From positions 1-30,078 of the forward strand of contig CBFFRQ010000115.1 of NCBI GenBank assembly GCA_965644315.1: a stretch of DNA of 30,078 nucleotides, read 5' to 3'. Positions within the stretch are counted from its first letter, which is position 1; each line of letters opens with the position of its first letter. Shown here one piece after another: positions 17,869 through 28,000 of the stretch. The stretch is from Caecitellus pseudoparvulus (lineage: Eukaryota > Bigyra: Bicosoecida). The notes below the pieces were generated by a model. That model ran no database searches. It saw only the letters and a program-made list of their open reading frames with translations, and was not told the DNA's origin. A program made the translations under genes and the position numbers.

Positions 17869-20800
17869 CTACAGGAATTGCCGCAACAGATTGCTGGCGG
17901 CGTCGACGCCCGCCAGTACCCGTGTCCAGTGAGCCTGGGTCACAGGAAGCACTGGCACGCTGTGCAGCCCGCTGGCGAGCACGCGTCCAGCGACTGCCAG
18001 AGGGGCACTCACTCCCTCATCGACTCCAAGAATCACCACCCGTGCGCCCGTGTTCACTAGGGCTGCTTGCAGGAGCAGTGCCACCTGCTCTATGTTCTGG
18101 CCAGGGCATTGGGCCAACAAGTCAGGCCAAGACAGGGCGACAATGGCACCACTTCCACAACATGCACATAGGGGCGAAGCAGGAGATGACTGTGGCCCGC
18201 TTGCGCTGCTGGATGGGCAGTGGAGTCCGGCTGACGTCAGCACCTGCCTCAATGAGTGCGGGGATGGCTGTTTGGCACTTCCTCTGCTGTGCCCGGTTGC
18301 ACCACGATTATGGTCCAGACTTTCAAGCTCCCGTGCGCCGACAGTGTGTACTGGTACGCCAAGCAATTTGGTTCCTGTTCTGCCAACTACCAAGGGAGAC
18401 ATTGGACGCCGTCCCTTCCTGCGATGAGTCTCAGATTCCATCATGCTCTGCGACGCGAAGTCTTCCAGAGATGTTGGCAGAAGAAGCAGTGAAACGTGAG
18501 ACCCATTTACAGCGTTTGTGCCGCTACCGCAAACGAAAACAAAGGACCCTGCGTCCGCAGCCTGTTGCTGCTTTGCATGACACGTGTCAACCAGGCAGCA
18601 AGCTCCGTCATGCCCAGGCACTTCTTCAACATTCGCGACAGCGCTCTTTGCTGGGTTGATACAAGGGGTGCGACCCAGCACTGCCGAGCTTAGCAGCACT
18701 ACCGCAGCTAACACGAATACGACAACAACGGTGCAGTTTGACTTTCGATCACGTTCACAGCGAAAGCAATTGAGCCGCACAGAAGAGGGGTCACACCCTG
18801 TGCTTTGCGCACTCACAGGTCTTCCAACCACGCAGGTTGCCTGAGCGCAACCAATATGCACACGCCGATGCTGACCGCGGCAGCGGCCGCTGAGTGAGCT
18901 TCCCCAATACCCTCTCACAACAACAAGGTAGGCAATACACGCCATGAGTACACACATCAAGACCCACAGCGCTGGTGTGGCACCCCATTTGGGACTACAA
19001 ACGTCCAAGAAGAGTCCACGGTGGTGGAGCCTCCTGTCCGCGCTTGCCCATCGGCGTTCGACAACAGACATGTCTGCGCATCCGTCACACACTGTGGTAT
19101 CAATCTGAACGGGAAAGTGCATGCTCCACCCAAGCAGGCCATTGCCCAGGCCAAGAAAACCATGGTGCGCTGCCGCCGTGTGTGGCTCCGCAGCCGCGCC
19201 ACTTGGCCACCATGCGGACGGCACAGTGCCGGCTTGCAGCTTCCACCGAGGCTGAAGCACGGCAAAGACGCTGGCACTGTTAATGCGGTTATGGACACAT
19301 GGCTGCGGCGACAGCCAACCTGCCTGGCCCCCACGCTCACAGTCTCGCCACGCCTGCCACCCAGCTACCGAGGAGGAGTTGGTGACTGCTGGCAACGTTA
19401 ACGGCGCTTCTAGATGAGGAAGCGTGGCTTCAAAATCAGGCTGCTGCAAGACTCCAGCATGACGAATCACTCTTTGAACAAGTGCTGCCAGTGCTGCCTC
19501 GCCCGCCTTGGCAGTTTTTGCTTCAGGGTCTTGGCGCAATAAGTCCCCTGCCCACCCAAGTGACGCCAGTGCGCCTACCACCCCTCCAAAGCCAGTGTCC
19601 AACAGCTGCACAGCACCTAGACTCTGCGCTGTGTTGTGCCTGCTAGGGGGCGGCCCATGCCTAATTGCGCAGCCCAGCAGCGCCTCACGTTGCTTGCGAG
19701 ACACACCTGGCAACGGCCCGTCTGTCTCCCAGGAAGCGCCGCAAGTGCCGCTGATAAGCGCACTGCTCGCCAAAGCAGCCACTGTCTCAGCAGAACCAGC
19801 ATTCTCTGCCAGAATATCACACGCAGGAATAAACTCAGCGGCACCGGGTGCGGCGCAGGCAGCCTGTAGTTGAAGCAGCGCCACGCCCAGCAGAGAAGCA
19901 CCAGCAGGCAAGTCCAGACTGGCGTTTGAGACGGTGGCGACTGGGAGGGACAGCTCATCTAACGCCGCAGCAGAGAGCATGATCGGGGAGCACTGAGAGA
20001 CACCTGCAGAGCGCGGCTCGTATCGCAGTCCAAGCAAGCGCACCACATCTCGCTGGGGCCCGCACATTGGGGCTGCACCTGTCAGGCTTGGCAGAGTGAA
20101 GTCTGCGGTGCCGCCTTGCTCTGGATCATGCTCTGCCTGCTGAGCCGGCGCGAACCAGGCCCCTGTTGACGGCTGCTTCCATGGTGATGCAGCAGCAATT
20201 TCTCGATGCCACGCAGCACGGGCTGCACCCGGGCGCCCTTCCCACGCCCCCAGCACCGCAGAGCGTGGGTGCACACGCGGCAGGCCGCCTTCCGCGGGGC
20301 AAGGCTGTTGAACAAGCTCCAGTCGCGGATGGGCGTACCAGCCAGCAGCAGCTGCTGCAGGAACGCCTTTGGCGGGCACTGCGTGCGTCACGCCATCTTG
20401 CTGCACCATGCGCCTCAGGCGGGGGCTGCCGTCCGGAGCAGAGTCCCACACCACACTGCGGTAAATGCCATTGCCACCCAAGTACAGCACACTCCCACCC
20501 AGGCGTTGATAGTGTGCCAGTGCGTCGTACATCGGCGCACTCCAATATTCTGGGTGCGCTAGCAGCAGAATCACGCGGTATCGAGCCAGCAACCAGGGCC
20601 CCTCAGTGTGCACGTCATAGTCTGTGATGTAGTCCGTGTTGCTTGGCTGCAGCACACCTGTTCGCGACCACAGCAAATGAGCAAGACCCACCTCTTGAGC
20701 TATGCCATGCCCCCATGTATGCAGTGCGCGGAACTGACTTGTGCGAAATCTTTCCAGAGCAGCATTCACTGCATCCAGGCATGGTGGGGGGGGTGCACTG

Positions 20801-21744
20801 CCTCTCGATCCCGGCTGCAGTAGTTGCCCAAGCGGGGGACAAGATGTGGCGACCTGTTCGTCACGCCCATCGGCTGCTAGTGCCTCCCGCCACAGCTGCT
20901 CGTCATTCTGGATGCCTGCTGCAGCTTTCTCAGCGGGCAGTGCGCCAGCGCCGTACTGGGAAACCAGGCCTGTCAGTGGCCGGGCGTGACTCACAGTCAA
21001 CTCCTGTTGCCGCGGCGGAAACACTACGGGTGGGTGCTGCGGGCATTTGTTCTTGTCCACCACGTTCGAGGGCGACTTCAGCCCTGGCTTGGTGTGAGAC
21101 CACGTGTACAATGACATATCACAGGCGCCAGCAGTATTGTACGCTGCCCACGTATTTGTGTTGGCCACGACAGCTACATCCGCAGCAGAGGCATTCAGGG
21201 GCGATGCGCCACACCCTGCAAACACAGCAGCCGCTGCTGAATGGGGCGGGAACACGGCTGCATCGGTCGCTGCTGGTCCAGCGGGTGGGCAGGCGCCTCG
21301 CAGAAGCGCTACAGAGAAGAGGCCACCACCCCAGGTGCCGGAAAACGGTACCGCTGCCACGACAGGCCATCCCATGCCTTGGAGGTGCGGCACTGCACTG
21401 GTGCGCTTTGGCGGCTGCCAGGAGTCTTGCAACCATGGCTGTCTCCTGAAAGGCACCGAAAAGAGCCCCACCAAAGCAGCTGCGTGGCGCTGCCGCACCA
21501 GCGTCCGTTGACGTGCGCCGCCTCGCTTGGCAACGGCAGCACAGAAAGATGCATCTCCTTCAATCGCCCAGGAGCGAAGAAAAGTGTAATCTCCATGAAT
21601 AGGGGCGGTGCTGCCTGCCTCCACACAGCGTAGGGCGCCAGCGTAGGCAGGAGCGGCTGGAGCTGTGCCTTCGGAATTTGCTACAATGCTGAGCACGAAG
21701 ATCCACACAGGCAAGAACAGAAGGTGCCACGCACGCATCCCCAT
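17869..21744 (-). CDS. Secreted/membrane-anchored protein with N,N-dimethylformamidase-like domain
   Basis: The start is taken at ATG 21744 because it gives a good signal peptide (MGMRAWHLLFLPVWIFVLSI, then ANSEG); an upstream in-frame ATG at 21786 is less likely. The long lumenal or extracellular part contains, at about residues 340-460, HTWGHGIAQEVGLAHLLW, then TDYDVHTEG, AHPEYWSAPMYDAL and GGSVLYLGGNGIY. This is the signature of the C-terminal part of N,N-dimethylformamidase large-subunit-like proteins, a class that uses a mononuclear iron bound by Tyr and Glu in the bacterial enzyme. I cannot assign the metal ligands here. Many Cys suggest disulfides. Two membrane segments follow (about 18910-18985, VLMCVLMACIAYLVVV; about 18670-18740, VVVVFVLAAVVLLSSAVLG), then a C-terminal tail of about 250 residues that may partly be unspliced. 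Activity on amides is not implied; the family is poorly characterised in eukaryotes. Confidence 0.78.
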   Translation of the reverse strand: MGMRAWHLLFLPVWIFVLSIVANSEGTAPAAPAYAGALRCVEAGSTAPIHGDYTFLRSWAIEGDASFCAAVAKRGGARQRTLVRQRHAAALVGLFSVPFRRQPWLQDSWQPPKRTSAVPHLQGMGWPVVAAVPFSGTWGGGLFSVALLRGACPPAGPAATDAAVFPPHSAAAAVFAGCGASPLNASAADVAVVANTNTWAAYNTAGACDMSLYTWSHTKPGLKSPSNVVDKNKCPQHPPVVFPPRQQELTVSHARPLTGLVSQYGAGALPAEKAAAGIQNDEQLWREALAADGRDEQVATSCPPLGQLLQPGSRGSAPPPPCLDAVNAALERFRTSQFRALHTWGHGIAQEVGLAHLLWSRTGVLQPSNTDYITDYDVHTEGPWLLARYRVILLLAHPEYWSAPMYDALAHYQRLGGSVLYLGGNGIYRSVVWDSAPDGSPRLRRMVQQDGVTHAVPAKGVPAAAAAGWYAHPRLELVQQPCPAEGGLPRVHPRSAVLGAWEGRPGAARAAWHREIAAASPWKQPSTGAWFAPAQQAEHDPEQGGTADFTLPSLTGAAPMCGPQRDVVRLLGLRYEPRSAGVSQCSPIMLSAAALDELSLPVATVSNASLDLPAGASLLGVALLQLQAACAAPGAAEFIPACDILAENAGSAETVAALASSALISGTCGASWETDGPLPGVSRKQREALLGCAIRHGPPPSRHNTAQSLGAVQLLDTGFGGVVGALASLGWAGDLLRQDPEAKTAKAGEAALAALVQRVIRHAGVLQQPDFEATLPHLEAPLTLPAVTNSSSVAGWQAWRDCERGGQAGWLSPQPCVHNRINSASVFAVLQPRWKLQAGTVPSAWWPSGAAAEPHTAAAHHGFLGLGNGLLGWSMHFPVQIDTTVCDGCADMSVVERRWASADRRLHHRGLFLDVCSPKWGATPALWVLMCVLMACIAYLVVVRGYWGSSLSGRCRGQHRRVHIGCAQATCVVGRPVSAQSTGCDPSSVRLNCFRCERDRKSNCTVVVVFVLAAVVLLSSAVLGRTPCINPAKSAVANVEEVPGHDGACCLVDTCHAKQQQAADAGSFVFVCGSGTNAVNGSHVSLLLLPTSLEDFASQSMMESETHRRKGRRPMSPLVVGRTGTKLLGVPVHTVGARELESLDHNRGATGHSRGSAKQPSPHSLRQVLTSAGLHCPSSSASGPQSSPASPLCACCGSGAIVALSWPDLLAQCPGQNIEQVALLLQAALVNTGARVVILGVDEGVSAPLAVAGRVLASGLHSVPVLPVTQAHWTRVLAGVDAASNLLRQFL

Positions 21745-21939
21745 ACTGCTAGTGTAAGGAACTGTAAAATGTAAGCCTGAGGGCATGCTGCTGCGCGGTC
21801 AAATAAATTTGGGGCCTCTGAGGGCAGAAACTGGGTGAACAGGCTTGCTGCCACACATGTGACAATTCGGAATCACTCAAGTTTCGAGCAACCAAGACAC
21901 CCAGCATCGCCAATAAGCATACTTTTCGAGCCACACTGG

Positions 21940-24625
21940 TTATACCATTTCTACACTTAGGCTTCGACCGCTCCCTGCGGCGCCACCACGCATTTGCTGC
22001 TCTCCAACACTCTCCGGACTGCCAGTGGACGCAAGTGGGCCTGCTGGAGCCACATCTGCACCTTCAGCCTCTCCTTCTAGCTGAGTTCGGGCTGAAATTC
22101 CTGCCTGGTGGGCGCCGCCCAGGGCAGTGTGAGCGTATGGCGTGGCCTGCAGAGCAGGCAGGCCAGCACCCGAACCTGCTTTCGCGGTAGCAAGCAGCGA
22201 AATGCCTTGCGCGTCCTCTTCACACCCGTCGTAGAGGCTGACGTCAATGCGCCTTGCTTCAAGCTCAGGCTTCATCCCATCAAGCAGGCGACGGAAGAGG
22301 GCCAGCATGCTGGGCTGCACCCCGCACACCTGCATCCTGCACCTGCAATGCTCCGTCGGGTGGTACACTCTGGAGAGCTCGACCCAGCCCACAATGCTCT
22401 CAAGCATGCTTGAGCAAGCGCGCGTCCCAGCTTCGATGACGCGTTCGCCATCAAGTTCAGCTGCCTTGCAGATGGAGGCGTACTGGTCCAGGCAGACTCC
22501 GCCCCTGAGTCTGGTGTCCGGTTCGAATCGCAGCACGAGCTCGCGGCTCGTTGGTGGGAGCAGGTCTATCCCAGGGGATGTGATGCCCATGAACGTCAGC
22601 GGTCGTGCCCGTTCGCTCGTACCATGAAGCCCCTTGATAGTGCCGCCATCCTCCAACTCAACGCAAGCTGCAGCGGGCTTGGGAGACACGAGAAAGCGAG
22701 TTGGGGCGGTGGGCGATGGCGTCGTAGCCACACTCGCTGCGCGCTTCGCTTCCTCCTCAGCCTTTCGTTGAGCCTCCAGGTTTGCCTGGTGGACCGCTTC
22801 GCGCTCAGCTGAGATAGCGACGGTCTCATTGAACAGGCTCGTCGCGGAGCGCCCTGCCTGCACCACGACACAACTGAGAGGCACCATGCCCGGAAACACG
22901 ACTGCTTCGATGGTCATAAGATCCTTCAGCCGACGTTTTGCATCCTTCGCCGCGTCAGTCTCGCCGTCTACAACGGCAGCACCGTCGGCCCTGTCTTCCC
23001 TCAAGCGCTCAGCGAGGACTGCTCGCTGAACGTAGGTCCAGAATCCGGGTTTGCCGTCGTCGCTTTCGAGCAATGGCTCTGGCTGATATTGTGCGATGAA
23101 GACTGAGAAATCTACAATGGTTTCAAACCTTTCTAGGGTTGACGCACATGCAAGGCCCCGAGCAAGCAATTCTGCTCCGCTCGGGCAAACGTAGCAGTGT
23201 GTCATGGATGCAGACCGGAGGTACTGCGAGTTGGCGATGCACTGCCCAAGCCGGTGGGCGGCCCGGGCTGACAAGAAAGCTAGCGGGAGGGAAAAGGAGC
23301 GCAGGCGATCAATGGAAATGAGCTGAGCAGTCCACCAGCCAGCCCATGCAGGGAGAGTTTCGACCCGAAGCGGAAGGCCACCGGGCAGCTCGTCAACTTC
23401 TTCAACGCAAACGCCCTGGCGCTTCATCTTTTCGGTTTCTGTATGCCCCTTCACAGCCACAAGGCGAGCCAAAGTCAAGTCTTTGTGGTATTTCACATCA
23501 CTTCGGTGCCACAGTGCATCACGCTTCAAACCATCCCGTAGCTCTCCTGAACTGGAAAAAACGCTGTTGGCGCCGGTGATGGAGAGAGCCAGTGTCACGA
23601 CATACTGTAGGAAAGTCTGATCTTCCACGGCCAGGGATGCGCTGTACGTGAGGTAGATGTTCAGTACAGCGGAGAAGAGGGACGTCAGCATGGACACCAC
23701 CACGAGCGGGAGGCTGTCTTCCAAGGTGCCGCTGGCTACGATGTACAGCTGGAGAATGGACTGTGGAGCGCTCTCGAACACCGACTCCAACACCTTGCGA
23801 AGGCCTGGGTACCGGTGGAACACCGTGTAGTCATAGCACACCCCAGCTGGAAATACTACGCTCGTCAGGTCCAGCGCGGTCCCCACGATAGTGCCCTGCG
23901 GCAAAGACGTGCTGTAAGTGAGGGGAGCCTGGGTCGCGTACCTCGGGAAGAGCAGCAGATTCTTACAAAAACAGCCGCAAATGGGAGTTGGAGACATACG
24001 ACTACGTACACAATGCAGGACGGTCTGTCGCAAATGAAGCAAGGAGTGGGTGCAAGGTGACTGCGCGACCGGTTGCATGGGTGCCCCCTGCACGCACAAA
24101 CCCTCGCTCTGACCGAGCTGAGCAGCCTGAATCCCACCCGTAAAGAGGTAACCAAATATGGTGGTGGGCAGCAACCTGTACGCGCCTTGCAGCGGAGCAG
24201 ATGTGGGGCGGACGGGCGCAGCAACGGCTGGCGTTTCATCGCAGCAACGGACATGAAAATAATGCCCAAGCTCATGGGTACAACCGCTCCCGCCGCAGCG
24301 AGCTGGGTGATGACCAAGATGTCACCGACAATGTCCCAGATAAAGAGCACCGCACCGAACAACTGGGTTGTGATGCTAAGCGTCGCATACGCGCATGGCT
24401 TTTGCTGGGCGTGGTGGGTGGAAAACTTGCGTTTCATCTTTGCTGCGCCTCGCTCCGAACGCTGAGTGCACGTACCTCCTGAAAAGAAGTCATGGTGCGC
24501 TGCCACTTCCAAGCTGTGTGTGCTGAGCCCTTTGGCGGGGGTATGTGTTGCATCAGCCTGATGTACAGGTCTGACGCTTCCTTTGCAGGAGGCTCATCCT
24601 TGCCATTCGCACCATCTTGCGACAT
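21940..24625 (-). CDS. XK-related-like membrane protein, multi-exon
   Basis: Probably a membrane protein distantly related to XK/XKR proteins, some of which scramble phospholipids. ATG 24625 (MSQDGANGKD) starts exon 1. A donor (caggag|gtacgt) at 24475 and an acceptor at 24405 remove 71 nt and join it in phase to a frame with two hydrophobic helices, including LFIWDIVGDILVITQL, which resembles the first XK helix with its acidic residues. The next join ends at an acceptor at 23896 (ctttgccgcag). Its donor is unresolved: gtaaga at 23966 is in phase, but the sequence at 23970-24230 looks non-coding and a longer intron is possible. The last exon has LESVFESAPQSILQLYIV, the most diagnostic XK-like motif, then helices VVVSMLTSLFSAVLNIYLTYS and FLQYVVTLALSITGANSVF. 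The remaining about 500 residues are soluble, with a charged helix (AEREAVHQANLEAQRKAEEE), and match nothing I know. Confidence 0.68.
24405..24475 (-). other. Candidate 71-nt intron in the XK-like gene
   Basis: On the minus strand it begins gtacgt after caggag and ends ttttccacccaccacgcccag. Both sides are phase 0, and removal joins the first 50 codons to the frame with the first membrane helices. Without removal the first frame stops soon after the donor. Confidence 0.5.
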
Positions 24626-25022
24626 GCTCTGGCACGTTCGTGGCGGGACCTGCACAAGCAAGGATCAGGAGAAGGCGCCGGCCTTGAGTGCGATAGTCAC
24701 AGGCGAGAGGTCCTGGCATGCGGCCATGGCAGCAAATAGCAGGAATTTGCATTTGTTACACCCAGTGCCCAACAGTGATGCAGTCCGGCTTGGTCGTTAG
24801 AGCGCCAGAAACGGTCGCTGCATATCTACCGTGCTGTGCCAGATTGGTATGTCCAAGAAGGCATGCTCTTGAGGACAATCAGCAATGATGACATCACGCA
24901 GGGCACGGGCTTGTCGTCTTGAGGCTGATTGGGCTCGCATTCATGCTCAACGTGACTTTCGTCACCTATCGCATCCACTCCTCATGACCGATTCCTCCCT
25001 CACCAGAGTGGTGCCGCCCTTC
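24626..25022. other. Intergenic region between the XK-like gene and the surface-protein gene
   Basis: About 400 bp lie upstream of the XK-like start and downstream of the stop of the large surface protein. No gene or element is recognised. It presumably contains the XK-like promoter and the 3' UTR of its neighbour. Confidence 0.5.
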
Positions 25023-28000
25023 TCAGAGTTGGCCGCGGTGCTTGCCCGCAGCAAGTATCCCCACTTTCGAAACAAACGCGGGTTCACGTACGGGCTGCTC
25101 AACCTCCTGCCAGCCTAAACCCGCTTCAGCAACGCAAGTTGCGAGCTGGGAGTCGTCTCGGGATTCACTGCACTGCTGCACAGCCCCATCACTACGCCGC
25201 CGCTTTCCAGTAACAGTCCACTCACTAGGAGACTGCCCACCAAACGCTGCCATCAGAAGGCTGACCCGCTGCCAGCACGTGGCCACAGCCCAAACGCGCT
25301 GCAAGCTTTCACAGCGCCCTTCTTTTGCCCTCGGAGAGAGGCCTAGCGCCCCGTGCGCGACCGCAACTGCGTGCCAAAGCCCGCCGAAAACGATGCTCAC
25401 CCCCAAAGCAAGTGCAAGACACAAGAAGCCCACCACGATCACCGTACTGGTGGCTTCCACGACCGATACAGCCCGCTCCTGGCCTGACTCCCCACGCAGC
25501 TCGAAATCCATCAACCCCAACATCGAATCCACCCACAAACTGGACTGGGACGCCACCGACAGCACATTCAACGAGCTCGACGTGTACGGCTGTGCCGCCA
25601 CGTGCAGCACCAGCCCGATGCCCAGCACACCTGACACTGCCGCCGCACGAGCGAAACGAGCCTGCACCGTCACTGCCAAAGCCAACAGCAGCACCTTCTG
25701 CAGCGTGATCAATAGCTCCCAATACCAGTACCCACCACAGCATGCGCCACGAGCCTGTACTCGGTACCCTTCGTACAGGAAGCCTGCAGCGTGCTGGAAG
25801 GCCCGCACATGTAGGCGCCGTCTGTTCATGCGCAAGAAGAGCATGGCGCCGATGGGGGCGCCGAGCCCCACGAACACCAGACCAAGGCCTGCGAGAGCTC
25901 GAGCAGGTCCGAAGGTGGCGTCGAAGGAGCCGTGGCCAAGGCTGTGGCGGAACACGGTGAACCCAAAGATGGGGTCGGGAAAAGTGTCAAGGAACTTGAT
26001 GAAGGACTCCACAACGCCAAAGTGGACGAAGAACAGGGCAATGAGAGCTGTCCGGGTTGCATATGCGGACAGCGGCAGAGCAACAGCTGGTGAGAATGTC
26101 GCTGCCCTGGACATCCAGCTGCGGGTTGGCCTGCCACGGGGCCCAATGTCCGTCCAAGTGCTGGACGTGTCACGGGCAGAGTGACGGTCACCTGTTCTGC
26201 TCGTGTCAATGGGTGGGGGGAGAAAGTCCGATGCAGTGCGCGATCCACTGCAAACTGAAGAATCATCAGACTCGTGTGCTCGCTCCGATATGTGTGACTG
26301 CAGCGCTTCTCCGGAGAAGCCGAGCGCCTCGGGGAAGGAAGGTGCTGCCCGACCTGAGGCAGGCAGAAGGTCATAGTCCATGCTGAACTGCGCCAAGTCA
26401 AGCGAGGCTTCGACGCCTTGGGGCTCGCGACCAGGCAACTGCAAACTGTCAGCGGGAGCTGCGTGCTCACCATGGGCGCCAGCGTCAGCAAAAGCTCCCC
26501 GTGGATCATCGCTCACCGCACGCAAGATCAATCGTGCCCCATGCTGTGTTCGAACTGGTTGACTGGCACATGGCCCAGCAGGGCCGCGCGCTCTCATCGG
26601 TGACACACCTTGCGCGCTCTGTAAAGCATGGCCGTGCTTGACACCATCGGCGGAGACGCCAAGGAGGTGATGAACGGACAGTGAAACTTGAATGGGTTTC
26701 AGCGCATGCCTGGGAGCTACTGATTCTGCAGGGTAGCATTTTGCAGCCACACCGGACGCCCGAACGGCCCACAACAACGCAAAAGGAAGCAGCACACACA
26801 CCACCGGCAACGCCAGCGCCACGTACAGCTCCTCGTAGAAACCCAACCGCAGTCCACACTGCACGGCGGGACTCGAGGTCGAAAAGCCCTTCACCGCCAC
26901 ACCCAACGCTGACAGCACCCCGTCCAGTGGCTTTGCAGGCGACAGCCCCGCTGCACTCAACAGGGCTGCCACCTGGGCCCATGATGACACGACACGGAAC
27001 ACCGCAGCAGGGGGCGTGCTCACACCCTGCCCAGACCGGTTCAATGTCAGATACACCACGAACCCCAACGCAATCACCATCGTCAGCACCGTCACTGCCA
27101 CGTCGCTGCCGTCTCTCGGACATGCTGTGCAGGGCGTGTCGGGGCCAGCCCGCCGCCACCCTGCCTCACACTCCCCACACATCGCCCCACGGTGCCCTTC
27201 CGCACATTGCACCACAGAGCCATTGGCGCGGCACACCGACGCAGGGGAACAAGGCAACATGGCACTGTCTGACGTCAAGGTCGGGCGCCCAGGCCCAGAT
27301 CCCACCACAGCAGCCAACACCCGACCCCCTCTCAACCCGTACAGCGACCGGTACCCGCCCAGCAACGCCGGCGCAGCCGAAGAGAAACCTGACTGTGGCA
27401 GACACTCCTCACACCACACCCCACCCTGTAGCACCAGCTGCCCCCCCGCACACACAGCGCCTTCCTCCGGGCACTCGATGCACACTCGGCCACCTGGACC
27501 AGCGTATGTCCCTGCAGCACACTGCCGGCACACTGGAGCATCCAGCACAGTCCCAGCCCGCACAGTGCCAGGTGCACACGCCTCGCACGCCAGGCCAGTC
27601 TCTGACGCAGTCCCCTCTGCAGGGGTCTGGAAGCCCTCAGCACACTCGCACTGCATGGCACCTGGCGCCAGGCGCTGACTCGCATCACACGCTGGTGGCA
27701 CAACCACCACAGACACGACGCTGTCCCCACCCTGCCCCGGCACACCATACCCGCCTAGGCGCACCCGCAGTGCAGCACTGCCCACACTGAGCGGGCGCAG
27801 CTCCAGGGACAGCATGCCGCCTTGGCCTGTCCCCAGGCTCACCGCCACTGGGCATGACTGGCTCAAGCATGTCACAAGAGGCAGGCTGCGCAACATACTG
27901 CCCCTGCCCACTGCATCAGACACGTCCAGGTACAGTGTGCGCCGCTCCACACTGGCATCGGCGGCGATGACCAGTGACTGCCCAGTCCGTGACGGCAGCA

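Noticed and set aside
17799-21449. Plus-strand frames of 286 and 268 codons opposite the dimethylformamidase-like gene
   Set aside because: Composition is shadow-like and there are no motifs; the opposing frame has a signal peptide, family motifs and membrane helices.
25320-25330. A ttttgccc match resembling the transposon TIR inner end
   Set aside because: Only eight bases match, in the middle of a well-conserved coding region, with no partner repeat.
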